From: DATBAK01 sp038240075
GTDB lineage: Bacteria; Actinomycetota; Acidimicrobiia; IMCC26256; PALSA-610
Assembly (NCBI GenBank): GCA_038240075.1
Contig: JBBSEC010000001.1
Span: forward strand, 93,222-157,221
Direction: 5' to 3'
Length of the DNA: 64,000 nucleotides
The notes under the pieces: generated by a model
What the model was told of the DNA's origin: nothing
Databases searched by the model: none
What the model saw: only the letters and a program-made list of their open reading frames with translations
Made by a program: the position numbers and the translations under genes
Shown: piece by piece, positions 8,926 to 17,359 of the stretch
Position numbering within the stretch: the first letter of the stretch is position 1
Layout of the letters: each line of letters starts with the position of its first letter

Positions 8926-10386
8926 GTGACGCCCTTCAGCGCGCAGTGGCGCACATTCGTGAGCCGGTTCGTGACGGCACTTCTCATCGTGGCGGTCGTG
9001 ACCGCCGGCGGCTTCGGGTACGCGTACTGGTTCGCGAACGACCAGATCGTGAACCACACGAGAAGCGTCGTGATCCCGAAGACCGTGCTGCCGCCGGTCG
9101 CGTCGACGCAGCCGGCCAACTACCTGATCGTCGGCTCCGACAGCCGCGCGTTCGTCAACGACCCGATCGCCGTACAGCACTTCGGGGACCCGAAGTACCA
9201 GACCGGGCAGCGCTCCGACACGATCATGATCGCCCACGTCGACCCGAAGTCGCCGAGCAAGGGCTTCCTCGTGTCGATCCCGCGCGACCTGTGGGTCCCG
9301 ATTCCCGGCCACGGCAGCCAGCGGATCAACACGGCTTACAACTTCGGTCCGACCACCTTGATCCAGACGATCGAGCAGAACTTCCACGTCACGATCAACC
9401 ACTACCTCGAGGTGGGGTTCGCGACCTTTGCGCAGATCGTCAACGCGATCGGCGCGGTGCACATCTTCTTCCCGACCGCGGCGTACGACAAGTACACCGG
9501 CCTCGACGTCCCCAACCCCGGTTGCGTCGCGCTCAACGGCCTCGAGGCGCTCGAGTACGTGCGCTCGCGCCACTACCAGTACCGGACGGCGGGTCAGGGC
9601 ACCGACCCGAAGACGTGGACGCAGGAAGGCGACTCCGACTTCGGGCGCATCCGCCGCCAGCAGTACTTCATCCGCAGCCTCGCGCAGGAGGCGATCAGCA
9701 AGGGTGCACGCAATCCGTTCACCGCCAAGTCGTTGCTGACGAAGACCGTGCCCAACCTGGTGAAGGACAAGGGCATGAGCCTCTCCGACTTTCTCGCGCT
9801 CGTCCGTGCGTTCCGCAGCGTCGATCCGAGCAGCGTGCAGATGGTCACGGTGCCGACGACCGGCACCGTGATCGACGGCAACGACGTGCTGCTTCTCGAC
9901 CAGGCCGGCGCGGAGCCGTACTTCCAGCAGCTGCGCTCGTTCACGACGACGCCGGCGAAGATTCCGAAGATCGCGCCGAGCGCCATTGCGGTGCAGGTCT
10001 TGAACGGGTCTGGAGTCAAGGGCGTCGCGGGCTCGACGAACACCGCGCTTACCGGCCTCGGGTTCGCGAGCGGCGGTGCGCCCGGTGACGCCGACCGTCA
10101 CGACTACGCGCAGACTCAGATCCGCTACGCGCCGGGAGCGCTCGGCAAGGCGCAGGTCGTGGCCTCCTACCTCGGCGGCGTCGGCCAGCTCGTGGCCCTC
10201 ACGAGCGCGGCCGGCAGCGCCGCGGTCGTGGTGGTCGTGGGCCAGGACTTCCAGGCGGTCGTGAAGCCGGGTACCAAGCCCGCGGCGGCCTCCACGAGCA
10301 GCACCGTGGCCGCCAACCCGGGCTCCACCCCCGGTGTGACGGTGCCCCAGACCAACAACGGGAAAGCAGAGGTCGGCTGCGGCTGA
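8926..10386 (+). CDS. LytR-CpsA-Psr (LCP) family cell-wall glycopolymer ligase with LytR_C domain
   Basis: LCP enzymes move lipid-linked glycopolymers onto peptidoglycan at the outer face of the membrane. The 486-residue protein has a short cytoplasmic N-terminus, one membrane helix (about 15-36), and an LCP domain with LIVGSDSR, the RSDTIMIAHVDP motif, the SIPRDLWVPIPG motif and the RIRRQQYFIRSL arginine cluster. A second LytR_C-type domain near 360-440 begins IAVQVLNGSGVKGVA, followed by a low-complexity tail. The GTG start matches the membrane-anchor position. It heads the envelope-glycan block, so it may attach the glycan made by the following genes. Confidence 0.9.
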   Translation: MTPFSAQWRTFVSRFVTALLIVAVVTAGGFGYAYWFANDQIVNHTRSVVIPKTVLPPVASTQPANYLIVGSDSRAFVNDPIAVQHFGDPKYQTGQRSDTIMIAHVDPKSPSKGFLVSIPRDLWVPIPGHGSQRINTAYNFGPTTLIQTIEQNFHVTINHYLEVGFATFAQIVNAIGAVHIFFPTAAYDKYTGLDVPNPGCVALNGLEALEYVRSRHYQYRTAGQGTDPKTWTQEGDSDFGRIRRQQYFIRSLAQEAISKGARNPFTAKSLLTKTVPNLVKDKGMSLSDFLALVRAFRSVDPSSVQMVTVPTTGTVIDGNDVLLLDQAGAEPYFQQLRSFTTTPAKIPKIAPSAIAVQVLNGSGVKGVAGSTNTALTGLGFASGGAPGDADRHDYAQTQIRYAPGALGKAQVVASYLGGVGQLVALTSAAGSAAVVVVVGQDFQAVVKPGTKPAAASTSSTVAANPGSTPGVTVPQTNNGKAEVGCG

Positions 10387-10409
10387 CCGCCCGGGCTCCG
10401 GGTGGCTTC

Positions 10410-10415
10410 TAGACT
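10410..10415 (+). promoter_or_regulatory. Putative -10 hexamer upstream of a 24-codon ORF
   Basis: TAGACT is ten bases before the ATG at 10426. No convincing -35 is visible. It is the same near-leaderless arrangement as elsewhere and suggests that the region between the LCP and dehydrogenase genes is transcribed from its own start. Confidence 0.35.
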
Positions 10416-10425
10416 CGATTCCACG

Positions 10426-10500
10426 ATGTCCAACCAGCCGTTGGTATTGCGTTTCGGCGCTCCGCTGCCGATGAACACGGGTATGGGAGCCGCCGGATGA
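10426..10500 (+). CDS. Possible 24-residue peptide upstream of the UDP-glucose dehydrogenase gene
   Basis: The frame begins ATG-TCC-AAC-CAG and ends TGA at 10498-10500; it contains LRFGAPLPMNTGMG near its middle. It follows a TAGACT -10 hexamer by ten bases. A second tiny frame (ATG 10530, seven codons, MPEVGAA) ends in a TGA that overlaps the ATG of the dehydrogenase gene. Nothing identifies a function. It could be a leader peptide, a small secreted or modified peptide, or chance. Confidence 0.25.
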   Translation: MSNQPLVLRFGAPLPMNTGMGAAG

Positions 10501-10549
10501 GAAGTCAGGCGCAGACTGGAGGCGGGGGCATGCCGGAGGTCGGAGCCGC

Positions 10550-11842
10550 ATGAAGGTCGCCGTCATCGGCGCGGGGTACGTCGGGCTGACGACCGCCGCG
10601 TGTCTCGCCTCGCTCGGCCACGACGTGGTCTGTGCCGACATCGACGCCGACCGCGTGTCGCGGCTGTCGGGCGGCGACATCCCCATCCGTGAAGAGGGCC
10701 TGCCGCAGCTGGTGAACGCCGGCCTCGCCGCGGGCCGGCTGTCGTTCGTGCTCGGCGCCGCGAACGCCGTGCCGGGCGCCGAGCTTGTCTTCCTCTGCGT
10801 CGCGACGCCCCAGGGCGAAAATGGCGAGGCCGACCTCTCCTACGTCGAGATCGCCGCGCGTGAGATTGCACCGATCCTCGCGTCGGGCGCCGTCGTCGTG
10901 AACAAGTCGACGATGCCGGTCGGCTCGACGCGCCGCGTGCAGCAGATCCTCGGTGAGTCGGGCGCAGCGCTCGATCGGGTGACGGTCGCGTCGAATCCCG
11001 AGTTCCTCCGCGAAGGCGCGGCCGTTCGCGACTTCCTCAACCCCGACCGCATCGTCATCGGTTGCGACGATCCCGCGGCCGCGGTGCGCATCTCCGATCT
11101 GTATCGCGCGATCCGGGCTCCTGTCCTCGTCACCGACCCGGCGTCGGCCGAGATGATCAAGTACGCGTCGAACGCGTTCCTCGCGACGAAGATCTCGTTC
11201 ATCAACGCGATCGCGAATCTGTGCGAAGCCGTCGACGCCGACGTGCGTGAAGTTGCGCTCGGAATGGGCTACGACAAGCGCATCGGGTTCGAGTTCCTGC
11301 ACCCCGGCCCCGGCTACGGCGGATCGTGCTTCCCCAAGGACACCGCCGCCCTGCTCTACACCGCCGAGCAGGTTGGTTACGACTTCGGTCTGCTCAACGG
11401 CGTGCAGGACGTCAACCGCGCGCAACACGAGCGCATGGTCGACAAGATCGTGCACGCCGCGGGCGGCGATGTCGACGGCCTGTGCATCGCGGTCTGGGGC
11501 CTCACCTTCAAGGCCGACACCGACGACCTGCGCGACTCGCCGGCGCTCGTGATCGCGGGCCGCCTGCTCGAGCTCGGCGCGAAGGTGCGCGGCTACGACC
11601 CCGCCATCGAGGCCGGCAGCAGCCGGATCTCGGCGCCGATCGAGGTGTGCGCCGATCCGTTCGAGGCGTGCGAGGGTGCCCACGTGCTTGCGGTGCTGAC
11701 CGAGTGGGACGAGTTCCGCTGGCTCGACTTCGACCGGGTGCGCTCGACGATGGCGATCAGCGCGATCGTCGACGCGCGCAACCTGCTCGACCCCGCGTCG
11801 CTCCGCCGCCGCGGGTTCGTCTACACCGGGGTTGGGCGCTGA
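10550..11842 (+). CDS. ugd: UDP-glucose 6-dehydrogenase
   Basis: Oxidises UDP-glucose to UDP-glucuronate with two NAD+. The 430-residue protein has the N-terminal Rossmann motif AVIGAGYVGLTTA, KSTMPVGSTRRV, NPEFLREGAA and the active-site stretch PGPGYGGSCFPKD with the catalytic Cys (near residue 263), then VWGLTFKADTDDLRDSP in the C-terminal NAD-like domain. The start ATG has GGAGGT upstream at about nine bases. The stop overlaps the ATG of the decarboxylase gene (TGATG), which uses the UDP-glucuronate product, so the two form a short pathway. Confidence 0.93.
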   Translation: MKVAVIGAGYVGLTTAACLASLGHDVVCADIDADRVSRLSGGDIPIREEGLPQLVNAGLAAGRLSFVLGAANAVPGAELVFLCVATPQGENGEADLSYVEIAAREIAPILASGAVVVNKSTMPVGSTRRVQQILGESGAALDRVTVASNPEFLREGAAVRDFLNPDRIVIGCDDPAAAVRISDLYRAIRAPVLVTDPASAEMIKYASNAFLATKISFINAIANLCEAVDADVREVALGMGYDKRIGFEFLHPGPGYGGSCFPKDTAALLYTAEQVGYDFGLLNGVQDVNRAQHERMVDKIVHAAGGDVDGLCIAVWGLTFKADTDDLRDSPALVIAGRLLELGAKVRGYDPAIEAGSSRISAPIEVCADPFEACEGAHVLAVLTEWDEFRWLDFDRVRSTMAISAIVDARNLLDPASLRRRGFVYTGVGR

Positions 11843-12789
11843 TGTCGCGCGTCGTCGTCACCGGCGGTGCCGGCTTCCTTGGTTCGCACCTGTGCGAGGC
11901 ACTCATCGCGCGCGGCGACGAGGTCGTCGCGCTCGACAGTCTCATCACCGGCCGGCGCGAGAACCTCGCGATGCTCGACGGCGAACGTGGTTTCAGCCTC
12001 GTCGAGTGCGACGTCTCGGTCGAGATGCCGGTCACCGGTCACGTCGACGCGGTGATGCACTTCGCCAGCCCGGCCAGCCCGTTCGAATACCTCGCCTACC
12101 CGTTCGAGACCCTCGACGCGGGCTCGCTCGGAACGCGGCGCGGTCTCGAGCTCGCGCGCGCCAACGACGCCCGGTTCCTGCTGGCGTCGACGAGCGAGAT
12201 CTACGGTGAGCCGCTCGAGCACCCGCAGCGCGAGACCTACTGGGGCAACGTCAACAGCATCGGCCCGCGCGCCGTGTACGACGAGGCGAAGCGGTTTGCC
12301 GAGACGCTCACGATGACGTATCACCGCGAGCTCGGGGTCGACGTCGGCATCGTGCGCATCTTCAACACCTACGGCCCGCGCCTGCGCGCGGCCGACGGCC
12401 GCGTCGTCTCCAACTTCGTGGTGCAGGCCATGACCGGCGAGCCGCTCACCGTCTACGGCGAAGGCACGCAGACACGCTCGTACTGCTACGTCGACGACGA
12501 GGCGCGCGGCATCCTCGCGCTGCTCGATTCCGGGCTCGTCGGCCCCATCAACATCGGGAACCCCGGAGAGTTCACGGTGCTCGAGCTCGCGCACCTCGTA
12601 CTCGACGTCACCGAGTCGAAGTCGGAGCTCGTGTTCCAACCGCTGCCGACCGACGACCCGACTCGCCGGTGCCCCGATATCACGCTCGCACGCGAGCGGC
12701 TCGACTGGGAACCGACCGTAACGCTGCGGGACGGGCTCGAGCGGACCTTCGAGTGGTATCAGAAGGAACGCGCCCGCGACGCGATATAA
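11842..12789 (+). CDS. NAD-dependent epimerase/dehydratase, probable UDP-glucuronate decarboxylase (UDP-xylose synthase)
   Basis: An extended-SDR protein of 315 residues. It shows VVVTGGAGFLGSHLCEAL, the HFASPASP segment, STSEIYGEPLEHPQ, the YWGNVNSIGPRAVYDEAKRFAE catalytic Tyr-Lys region, and VRIFNTYGPRL. The WGNVN-GPR-YDEAKR combination is characteristic of UDP-xylose synthase rather than of 4-epimerases. It follows the UDP-glucose dehydrogenase with a one-base overlap, as expected for UDP-glucose to UDP-glucuronate to UDP-xylose. A related sugar-nucleotide epimerase (16397-17353) lies further along in the block. Confidence 0.85.
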   Translation: MSRVVVTGGAGFLGSHLCEALIARGDEVVALDSLITGRRENLAMLDGERGFSLVECDVSVEMPVTGHVDAVMHFASPASPFEYLAYPFETLDAGSLGTRRGLELARANDARFLLASTSEIYGEPLEHPQRETYWGNVNSIGPRAVYDEAKRFAETLTMTYHRELGVDVGIVRIFNTYGPRLRAADGRVVSNFVVQAMTGEPLTVYGEGTQTRSYCYVDDEARGILALLDSGLVGPINIGNPGEFTVLELAHLVLDVTESKSELVFQPLPTDDPTRRCPDITLARERLDWEPTVTLRDGLERTFEWYQKERARDAI

Positions 12790-12796
12790 ACACTGA

Positions 12797-13504
12797 ATGC
12801 ACGAGCCCCCGGAGTTCAAGAAGCTCTCGGTGATCGTGCCGGTGCTGAACGAGCGCAACACCGTCGCGGAGATCTTGCGCCGCATGCGCGCGGTCGAGCT
12901 GCCCGCCGGCCTCGACCGGGAGATCATCGTCGTCGACGACGGCAGCACCGACGGCAGCGTCGACGTGCTCCGTCAGCTCAACGACAGCACCGTCAAGGTG
13001 ATCACGCACCCGGCGAACCGCGGGAAGGGCGCCGCGGTCCGCACCGGTTTCTCGCACAGCACCGGCGATCTCATCCTGATCCAGGACGCCGACCTCGAGT
13101 ACGACCCGGAAGACTGGCCGAAGCTGCTCGCACCCGTGCTGCGCGGCAACGCGGTCGTCGTCTACGGCTCGCGCTTCACGGGCGAGCGCCGCAACATGTT
13201 GTTCTTCCACTGGGTCGGCAACCGCTTCCTGTCGCTCGTCACCAACGTGCTCTACAACACCACGCTCTCCGACATGGAGACGTGCTACAAGCTGATCGCG
13301 CGGTCGGTGCTGGAGCCGATCGAGCTCAAGGCCAACCGCTTCGACATCGAGCCGGAGATCACCGCCAAGATCTTGCGGAGCGGCGTCCGCATCTACGAGG
13401 TCCCGATCTCCTACGCCGGGCGTGAGTTCGACGAAGGCAAGAAGATCTCGTGGCGAGACGGCTTCGGGGCCTTGTGGATGCTGATCAAGTGTCGTGTCGG
13501 CTGA
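12797..13504 (+). CDS. Family 2 glycosyltransferase, dolichyl-phosphate-mannose-synthase-like
   Basis: The 235-residue protein consists of a GT2 catalytic domain with LSVIVPVLNERNTV, VDDGSTDGS, an RGKGAAVRTGF loop, IQDADLEYDPEDW (the DAD metal-binding motif), YGSRFTGER and ETCYKL. The overall order resembles polyprenyl-phosphate mannose/glucose synthases, which load a sugar from a nucleotide donor onto a lipid carrier at the cytoplasmic face. It has no clear C-terminal membrane domain. The ATG lies seven bases after the decarboxylase stop. The end overlaps the next glycosyltransferase by 11 bases. Confidence 0.85.
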   Translation: MHEPPEFKKLSVIVPVLNERNTVAEILRRMRAVELPAGLDREIIVVDDGSTDGSVDVLRQLNDSTVKVITHPANRGKGAAVRTGFSHSTGDLILIQDADLEYDPEDWPKLLAPVLRGNAVVVYGSRFTGERRNMLFFHWVGNRFLSLVTNVLYNTTLSDMETCYKLIARSVLEPIELKANRFDIEPEITAKILRSGVRIYEVPISYAGREFDEGKKISWRDGFGALWMLIKCRVG

Positions 13505-14408
13505 GTCGCCGGATCACGGCGACGCTTCTCGTCCCCGGTGGGCGGCGGTCGTCGTCAACTACAACTACGGCGATCTCCTGGCGCGCGGTGTGCGCTCCGT
13601 CCTCGACGAGACGAGTGCCGGGGCTCCCGACGTCGTGGTCGTCGACAACGGCTCCACTGACGGCAGTGCCGTAGCCCTCCGCGCGGCACTGCCCGCCGCG
13701 CGCACGCTCGACGCGCCCGGCAACGTGGGGTACGCGCGCGGTGCCAACCTCGGTATCGCCGCCACCGACGCGCCCGTTGTCGCCGTCCTCAACGGCGACG
13801 TCGAGCTGAAGCCCGGAGTCGCCGCCGCGATGCTCGCGGCCCTCGCCGCCGACGCGCGCCTCGGTGCGGTCGGACCAAAGATCCTCAACCCCGACGGCTC
13901 CGTGTATCCATCGGCGCGCTCCGACCCCGGTCTGTTCGTCGCGCTGGCGCACGCCGCACTCGGCCTCGTGTGGCGCACGAACCCGTGGACGCGGCGCTAC
14001 CGCCAGCTCGACGTCGATCCCACGCGGCCGCGCGCGGTCGACTGGATCTCGGGCGCCGCGGTGTGGCTGCGCCGCGAGGCACTCGACGACGTCGGCGGCT
14101 GGGACGAGCGCTACTTCATGTACATGGAAGACGTCGACCTGTGCCTGCGCCTCCGGCGTGCGGGCTGGCGCGTGCAGTACGAACCGTCGGGCGAGGTCGT
14201 GCATGCGCAGGGCGCGAGCACGTCGCAGCGGCCCTACCGCATGATCGTCGAGCACCACCGGTCGGTGTGGCGCTTCGCGGGCCGCCGCTACCGGGGATGG
14301 CGGCGGGTGCTGCTCGTGCCGCTCGCGCCGGTGCTCGCACTGCGCTGCCTCGCAGCGATGGCACAGCACGCGTGGGGGCGTTCAAGTGTGCCCAGGGTCA
14401 CCGGCTAG
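13494..14408 (+). CDS. Family 2 glycosyltransferase, rhamnosyltransferase-like (WbbL type)
   Basis: A 304-residue GT2 enzyme, starting GTG. Motifs are AAVVVNYNYGDLL, VVDNGSTDGS, APGNVGYARGANLGI, LNGDVELKPG, GPKILNPDGSVYPSAR, and the WDERYFMYMEDVDLCLRL acceptor/ED motif near 205. This set matches WbbL-like transferases that add a sugar to a lipid-linked acceptor. In mycobacteria WbbL adds rhamnose to GlcNAc-PP-decaprenol for the arabinogalactan linker. Whether the donor here is dTDP-rhamnose is unknown; no rml genes are present. The start overlaps the previous gene, implying translational coupling. Confidence 0.85.
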   Translation: MSAESPDHGDASRPRWAAVVVNYNYGDLLARGVRSVLDETSAGAPDVVVVDNGSTDGSAVALRAALPAARTLDAPGNVGYARGANLGIAATDAPVVAVLNGDVELKPGVAAAMLAALAADARLGAVGPKILNPDGSVYPSARSDPGLFVALAHAALGLVWRTNPWTRRYRQLDVDPTRPRAVDWISGAAVWLRREALDDVGGWDERYFMYMEDVDLCLRLRRAGWRVQYEPSGEVVHAQGASTSQRPYRMIVEHHRSVWRFAGRRYRGWRRVLLVPLAPVLALRCLAAMAQHAWGRSSVPRVTG

Positions 14409-14411
14409 TCT
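14406..14411 (+). promoter_or_regulatory. Putative -10 hexamer for the His-rich membrane protein
   Basis: TAGTCT lies eight bases before the ATG at 14420 and overlaps the end of the preceding glycosyltransferase gene. This suggests an internal near-leaderless start inside the glycan block. No good -35 is seen. Confidence 0.4.
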
Positions 14412-14419
14412 CGGCGCTT

Positions 14420-15247
14420 ATGGGCAAATCGTCCCGACAGAAGCGCAGAACCTTCCAGACACCGAAGCGTTCGCGCAACGGCGCGAACCTCATCTGGTAC
14501 GCGATGGCGGGGATCCTCGTCGTCGCCGGTGCGCTCGGCATCGCGGTCAGCCGTTCCAAGTCTGCCAACGGCAGCGCGCCGACGACGAAAGACCACTGGC
14601 ACATCGCGCTCGGCGTCAACGACTGCGGAACCTGGGTCCCGAACTGGGCATGGCCGCCGGGCAACGTCACCAGCACGCAGTCGGCGGGTGCCGGCGCGCC
14701 GGCACGGTCGGGCACGGGCGGCCTCATCTACGCGCCGCTGCACAGCCACGACGACGGCCTCATCCACATCGAGCCCCTCACCGACAGCGACGGTGGCAAG
14801 AACGCCAACCTCGGCGCCTACTTCAAGTACGGCGGCTGGAAGCTCAGCCAGACGTCGATCAAGTTCGTCAGCGTCGACGAGAAGAACGGCAACAAGTGCC
14901 AGGGGAAGCCGGGAGTGCTCCGCTGGTCGGTGAACGGGAAAGAGAAGCAGGGCGATCCGACGAAGTACAAGCTGAACGACGCCGATGTCGTCGAGCTCGT
15001 CTTCACCACCGCGACCGCCAAGCTGCCTCCGACCACCGACGTCCCGTCGTTCACCGATCTGCAGCAGGTGCTCGGGAACTCACCGACCGCAACCGCGACG
15101 CCGACCCCGTCGGCCACGAATCCGTCGACCGGCACGACCGCGCCGACGGGGAGCACCACCGCCACGACCGCTCCCACCGGCACCACCACCGCCGCGTCGA
15201 CAACGTCTCCGACGACGGTGGGGAACACGACCACACCCACGTCATGA
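14420..15247 (+). CDS. Membrane-anchored His-rich protein of unknown function
   Basis: A 275-residue protein that I do not recognise by name. It has a basic N-terminus (1-20), one membrane helix (about 23-43), then an outside domain and a Thr/Ala/Pro-rich tail from about 215. The domain contains DHWHIALGVNDCG (His59, His61), LHSHDDGLIHIEP (His108, His110, His116) and NLGAYFKYGGW. The H-x-H...G-x-I-H-x-E followed by LG-x-Y/F-F-x-x-G/W pattern recalls uncharacterised proteins I remember from archaea and bacteria and could bind a metal. Cys69 and Cys160 could form a disulfide. Its stop overlaps the start of the nucleotidyltransferase gene (ATGA), so it is part of the glycan block. Confidence 0.8.
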   Translation: MGKSSRQKRRTFQTPKRSRNGANLIWYAMAGILVVAGALGIAVSRSKSANGSAPTTKDHWHIALGVNDCGTWVPNWAWPPGNVTSTQSAGAGAPARSGTGGLIYAPLHSHDDGLIHIEPLTDSDGGKNANLGAYFKYGGWKLSQTSIKFVSVDEKNGNKCQGKPGVLRWSVNGKEKQGDPTKYKLNDADVVELVFTTATAKLPPTTDVPSFTDLQQVLGNSPTATATPTPSATNPSTGTTAPTGSTTATTAPTGTTTAASTTSPTTVGNTTTPTS

Positions 15248-16329
15248 AGGCGGTGGTCCTCGTAGGCGGCGAGGGCACCAGACTCCGTCCGCTCACGTAC
15301 ACGACGCCCAAGTCGCTGCTCGCGATCGCCAATCAGACGTTTCTCGAACGGCAGCTCGCGTGGCTCGAGCGCAACGGCGTCGACGAGGTCGTGCTCTCGC
15401 TCGGATATCTGCCCGATGCGTTCCCGGAGCACTTCCCGGGCGACCGCTGCGGCGGTGTCGCGCTCTCGTACGTGATCGAGCGCAAGCCGCTCGGAACGGC
15501 CGGCGGGATCCGCTACGCCGCGGAGGGCATCGAGGGTCGCTTCGTCGTGTGCAACGGCGACATCCTCACCGACCTCGATCTCGCCTCGATGATCGGCTTC
15601 CACGAGGAGAGCGGCGCGCAGGCGACCATCGCGCTCACGCAGGTCGACGATCCCTCCGCGTTCGGCGTGGTGCCGACCCGCTCCAACGGCGAAGTCGTCG
15701 GCTTCATCGAGAAGCCACCGCGCGGTCTGGCTCCGACCAACTGGATCAACGCGGGGATCTACGTGATCGAATCGTCGCTGCTGGCGCGGATCCCGCCGCG
15801 CGTCAACGTGTCAATCGAGCGCGAGACGTTTCCGCGCATGGTCGAGACGCGCGGCTCGCTGTTCGCGTTCAAGGCCAGTGGGTACTGGCTCGACATGGGC
15901 ACGCCGGCCAAGTTCCTGCAGGCGCACAGCGACGCGTTGGCCGGTCGGCTCGGTCCCGTGCCGGCTCCCGGCGCGGTCGAGGGCCCTCCGGGTGTGTGGT
16001 GCCAGGGTGAAGCCGACGTCGACCCCACGGTCGAGTTGCGCCCGCCGGTGCTGATCGGGGTGGGTGCCCGCATCGAAGCCGGCGCCACGATCGGGGCATC
16101 GGTGATCGGGCCCGGAGCGGTCGTCGGCGCCGGAGCCCGGGTCGAGCGGTCGGTGCTGCTGGCGGGGGCCCGGGTCTCCGACCGTGCCGTGGTCACCGAT
16201 TCCGTGGTCGGTTCGGACGCGATCCTCAAGACCGAGGCCGCACTGACCGACCTGACCCTTGTGGGTGCGGGCACGAGCATCGCAGCCGGGACCCGGATCT
16301 CCGGGGGCAGAGTTCCACCGGCGGAGTAG
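15244..16329 (+). CDS. Sugar-1-phosphate nucleotidyltransferase (GDP-mannose pyrophosphorylase type)
   Basis: A cytoplasmic enzyme that makes an NDP-sugar from a sugar-1-phosphate. The 361-residue protein has the signature AVVLVGGEGTRLRPLTYTTPKSLL, the GTAGGIRYA loop, VVCNGDILTDLD with the metal-binding Asp, VVGFIEKPPRG, NAGIYVIE, and a C-terminal left-handed beta-helix with hexapeptide repeats (IEAGATIGASVIGPGAVVGAGARV...). This two-domain form matches actinobacterial and eukaryotic-type mannose-1-phosphate guanylyltransferases. A phosphomannomutase (32677) and an SIS isomerase (34351) in the window could supply mannose-1-phosphate. Glucose-1-phosphate thymidylyl/uridylyl activity remains possible. 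Confidence 0.83.
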   Translation: MKAVVLVGGEGTRLRPLTYTTPKSLLAIANQTFLERQLAWLERNGVDEVVLSLGYLPDAFPEHFPGDRCGGVALSYVIERKPLGTAGGIRYAAEGIEGRFVVCNGDILTDLDLASMIGFHEESGAQATIALTQVDDPSAFGVVPTRSNGEVVGFIEKPPRGLAPTNWINAGIYVIESSLLARIPPRVNVSIERETFPRMVETRGSLFAFKASGYWLDMGTPAKFLQAHSDALAGRLGPVPAPGAVEGPPGVWCQGEADVDPTVELRPPVLIGVGARIEAGATIGASVIGPGAVVGAGARVERSVLLAGARVSDRAVVTDSVVGSDAILKTEAALTDLTLVGAGTSIAAGTRISGGRVPPAE

Positions 16330-16396
16330 GGCCGTCGGCCGAGTAACGCAGAATCGAACGGTCAGTCACCAAGGACGCAGACGAGAGGCATCGCCA

Positions 16397-17353
16397 ATGT
16401 CGAAGAAGGCGCTCGTCACGGGAGGAGCGGGCTTCATCGGCTCCACGCTCGTCGACCGGTTGCTGGCCGAAGACTGGTCGGTCACGGTCGTCGACGACCT
16501 CTCGACCGGCAGCCTCGGCAACCTTGCCGACGCGCGCAGCCTCGACGGCCACCGCTTCTCGTTCCACCGGTTCGACGTGCAGTCGCCGGGGCTGCGTGAG
16601 GTGCTCGGACGGGCGAAGCCCGATGTCGTGTTCCACCTCGCGGCCCAGATGGACGTGCGCGTCTCGGTCGTCAATCCGATCCTCGACGCGAAGATCAATA
16701 TCCTCGGCTCGCTCAACGTGCTCGAAGGTTGCGTCGACGCCGGTGTGAAGAAGGTCGTGTTCGCGTCGTCGGGCGGCACCATCTACGGGATGCCCGACGA
16801 GATCCCGACCCGTGAGTCGGCGCCGCAGGTCCCCGAGTCCCCGTACGGCGTCGCGAAGAAGGCGGTCGGCGACTACCTGCACTTCTATCGCGAGGCGCAC
16901 GGCCTGGAGTCGACGGCGCTCGCGCTCGCGAACGTCTACGGCCCCCGCCAGGATCCGCACGGTGAGGCCGGAGTTGTCGCGATCTTCGCGGGCAAGCTGT
17001 TGAACGGACAGACGCCGGTGATCTTCGGTGACGGTTCGCAGACGCGCGACTTCGTGTTCGTCGACGACATCGTCGACGCCTTCGTGCGCGCGTCGGAGCG
17101 CGGCGGAGGGTTGCTGCTCAACGTCGGCACCGGAGCCGAGACGAGCGTCGTCGAGCTGTACGAGGCGATGGCCCGGCTCGTTGCGCACAAGGGCGAGCCG
17201 CGCCACGAGCCCGCGCGGCTCGGTGAGCTCTCGCGCTCCGCGCTCGACCCCGGGCGCGCCGAGATCCATCTCGGCTGGAAGCCCTGGACGACGCTCGACG
17301 AGGGGCTCGCCCGTACCCTCACGCACTTCCAGGCGCTCGCCGCCAGCGCCTGA
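16397..17353 (+). CDS. NAD-dependent sugar epimerase, UDP-glucose 4-epimerase-like
   Basis: An extended SDR of 318 residues: ALVTGGAGFIGSTLVDRLL, VDDLSTGSLGNL, VFHLAAQMDVRVSV, FASSGGTIYG, ESPYGVAKKAVGDYL (catalytic Tyr-x-x-x-Lys), and ALANVYGPRQDPHGEAGVVAIF. The last two motifs are typical of the GalE-like bacterial group that interconverts UDP-glucose/galactose or the N-acetyl forms. GAGAGG at 16383-16388 is a good ribosome binding site eight bases before the ATG and fixes the start. It is the last plus-strand gene of the glycan block and ends six bases before the convergent EEP gene. Confidence 0.85.
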   Translation: MSKKALVTGGAGFIGSTLVDRLLAEDWSVTVVDDLSTGSLGNLADARSLDGHRFSFHRFDVQSPGLREVLGRAKPDVVFHLAAQMDVRVSVVNPILDAKINILGSLNVLEGCVDAGVKKVVFASSGGTIYGMPDEIPTRESAPQVPESPYGVAKKAVGDYLHFYREAHGLESTALALANVYGPRQDPHGEAGVVAIFAGKLLNGQTPVIFGDGSQTRDFVFVDDIVDAFVRASERGGGLLLNVGTGAETSVVELYEAMARLVAHKGEPRHEPARLGELSRSALDPGRAEIHLGWKPWTTLDEGLARTLTHFQALAASA

Positions 17354-17359
17354 CCCGCG

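Noticed and set aside
15100..15240. ACC/GGC-rich short repeats near the end of the His-rich protein gene
   Set aside because: These encode the Thr/Ala/Pro-rich linker and reflect composition, not a separate repeat element.
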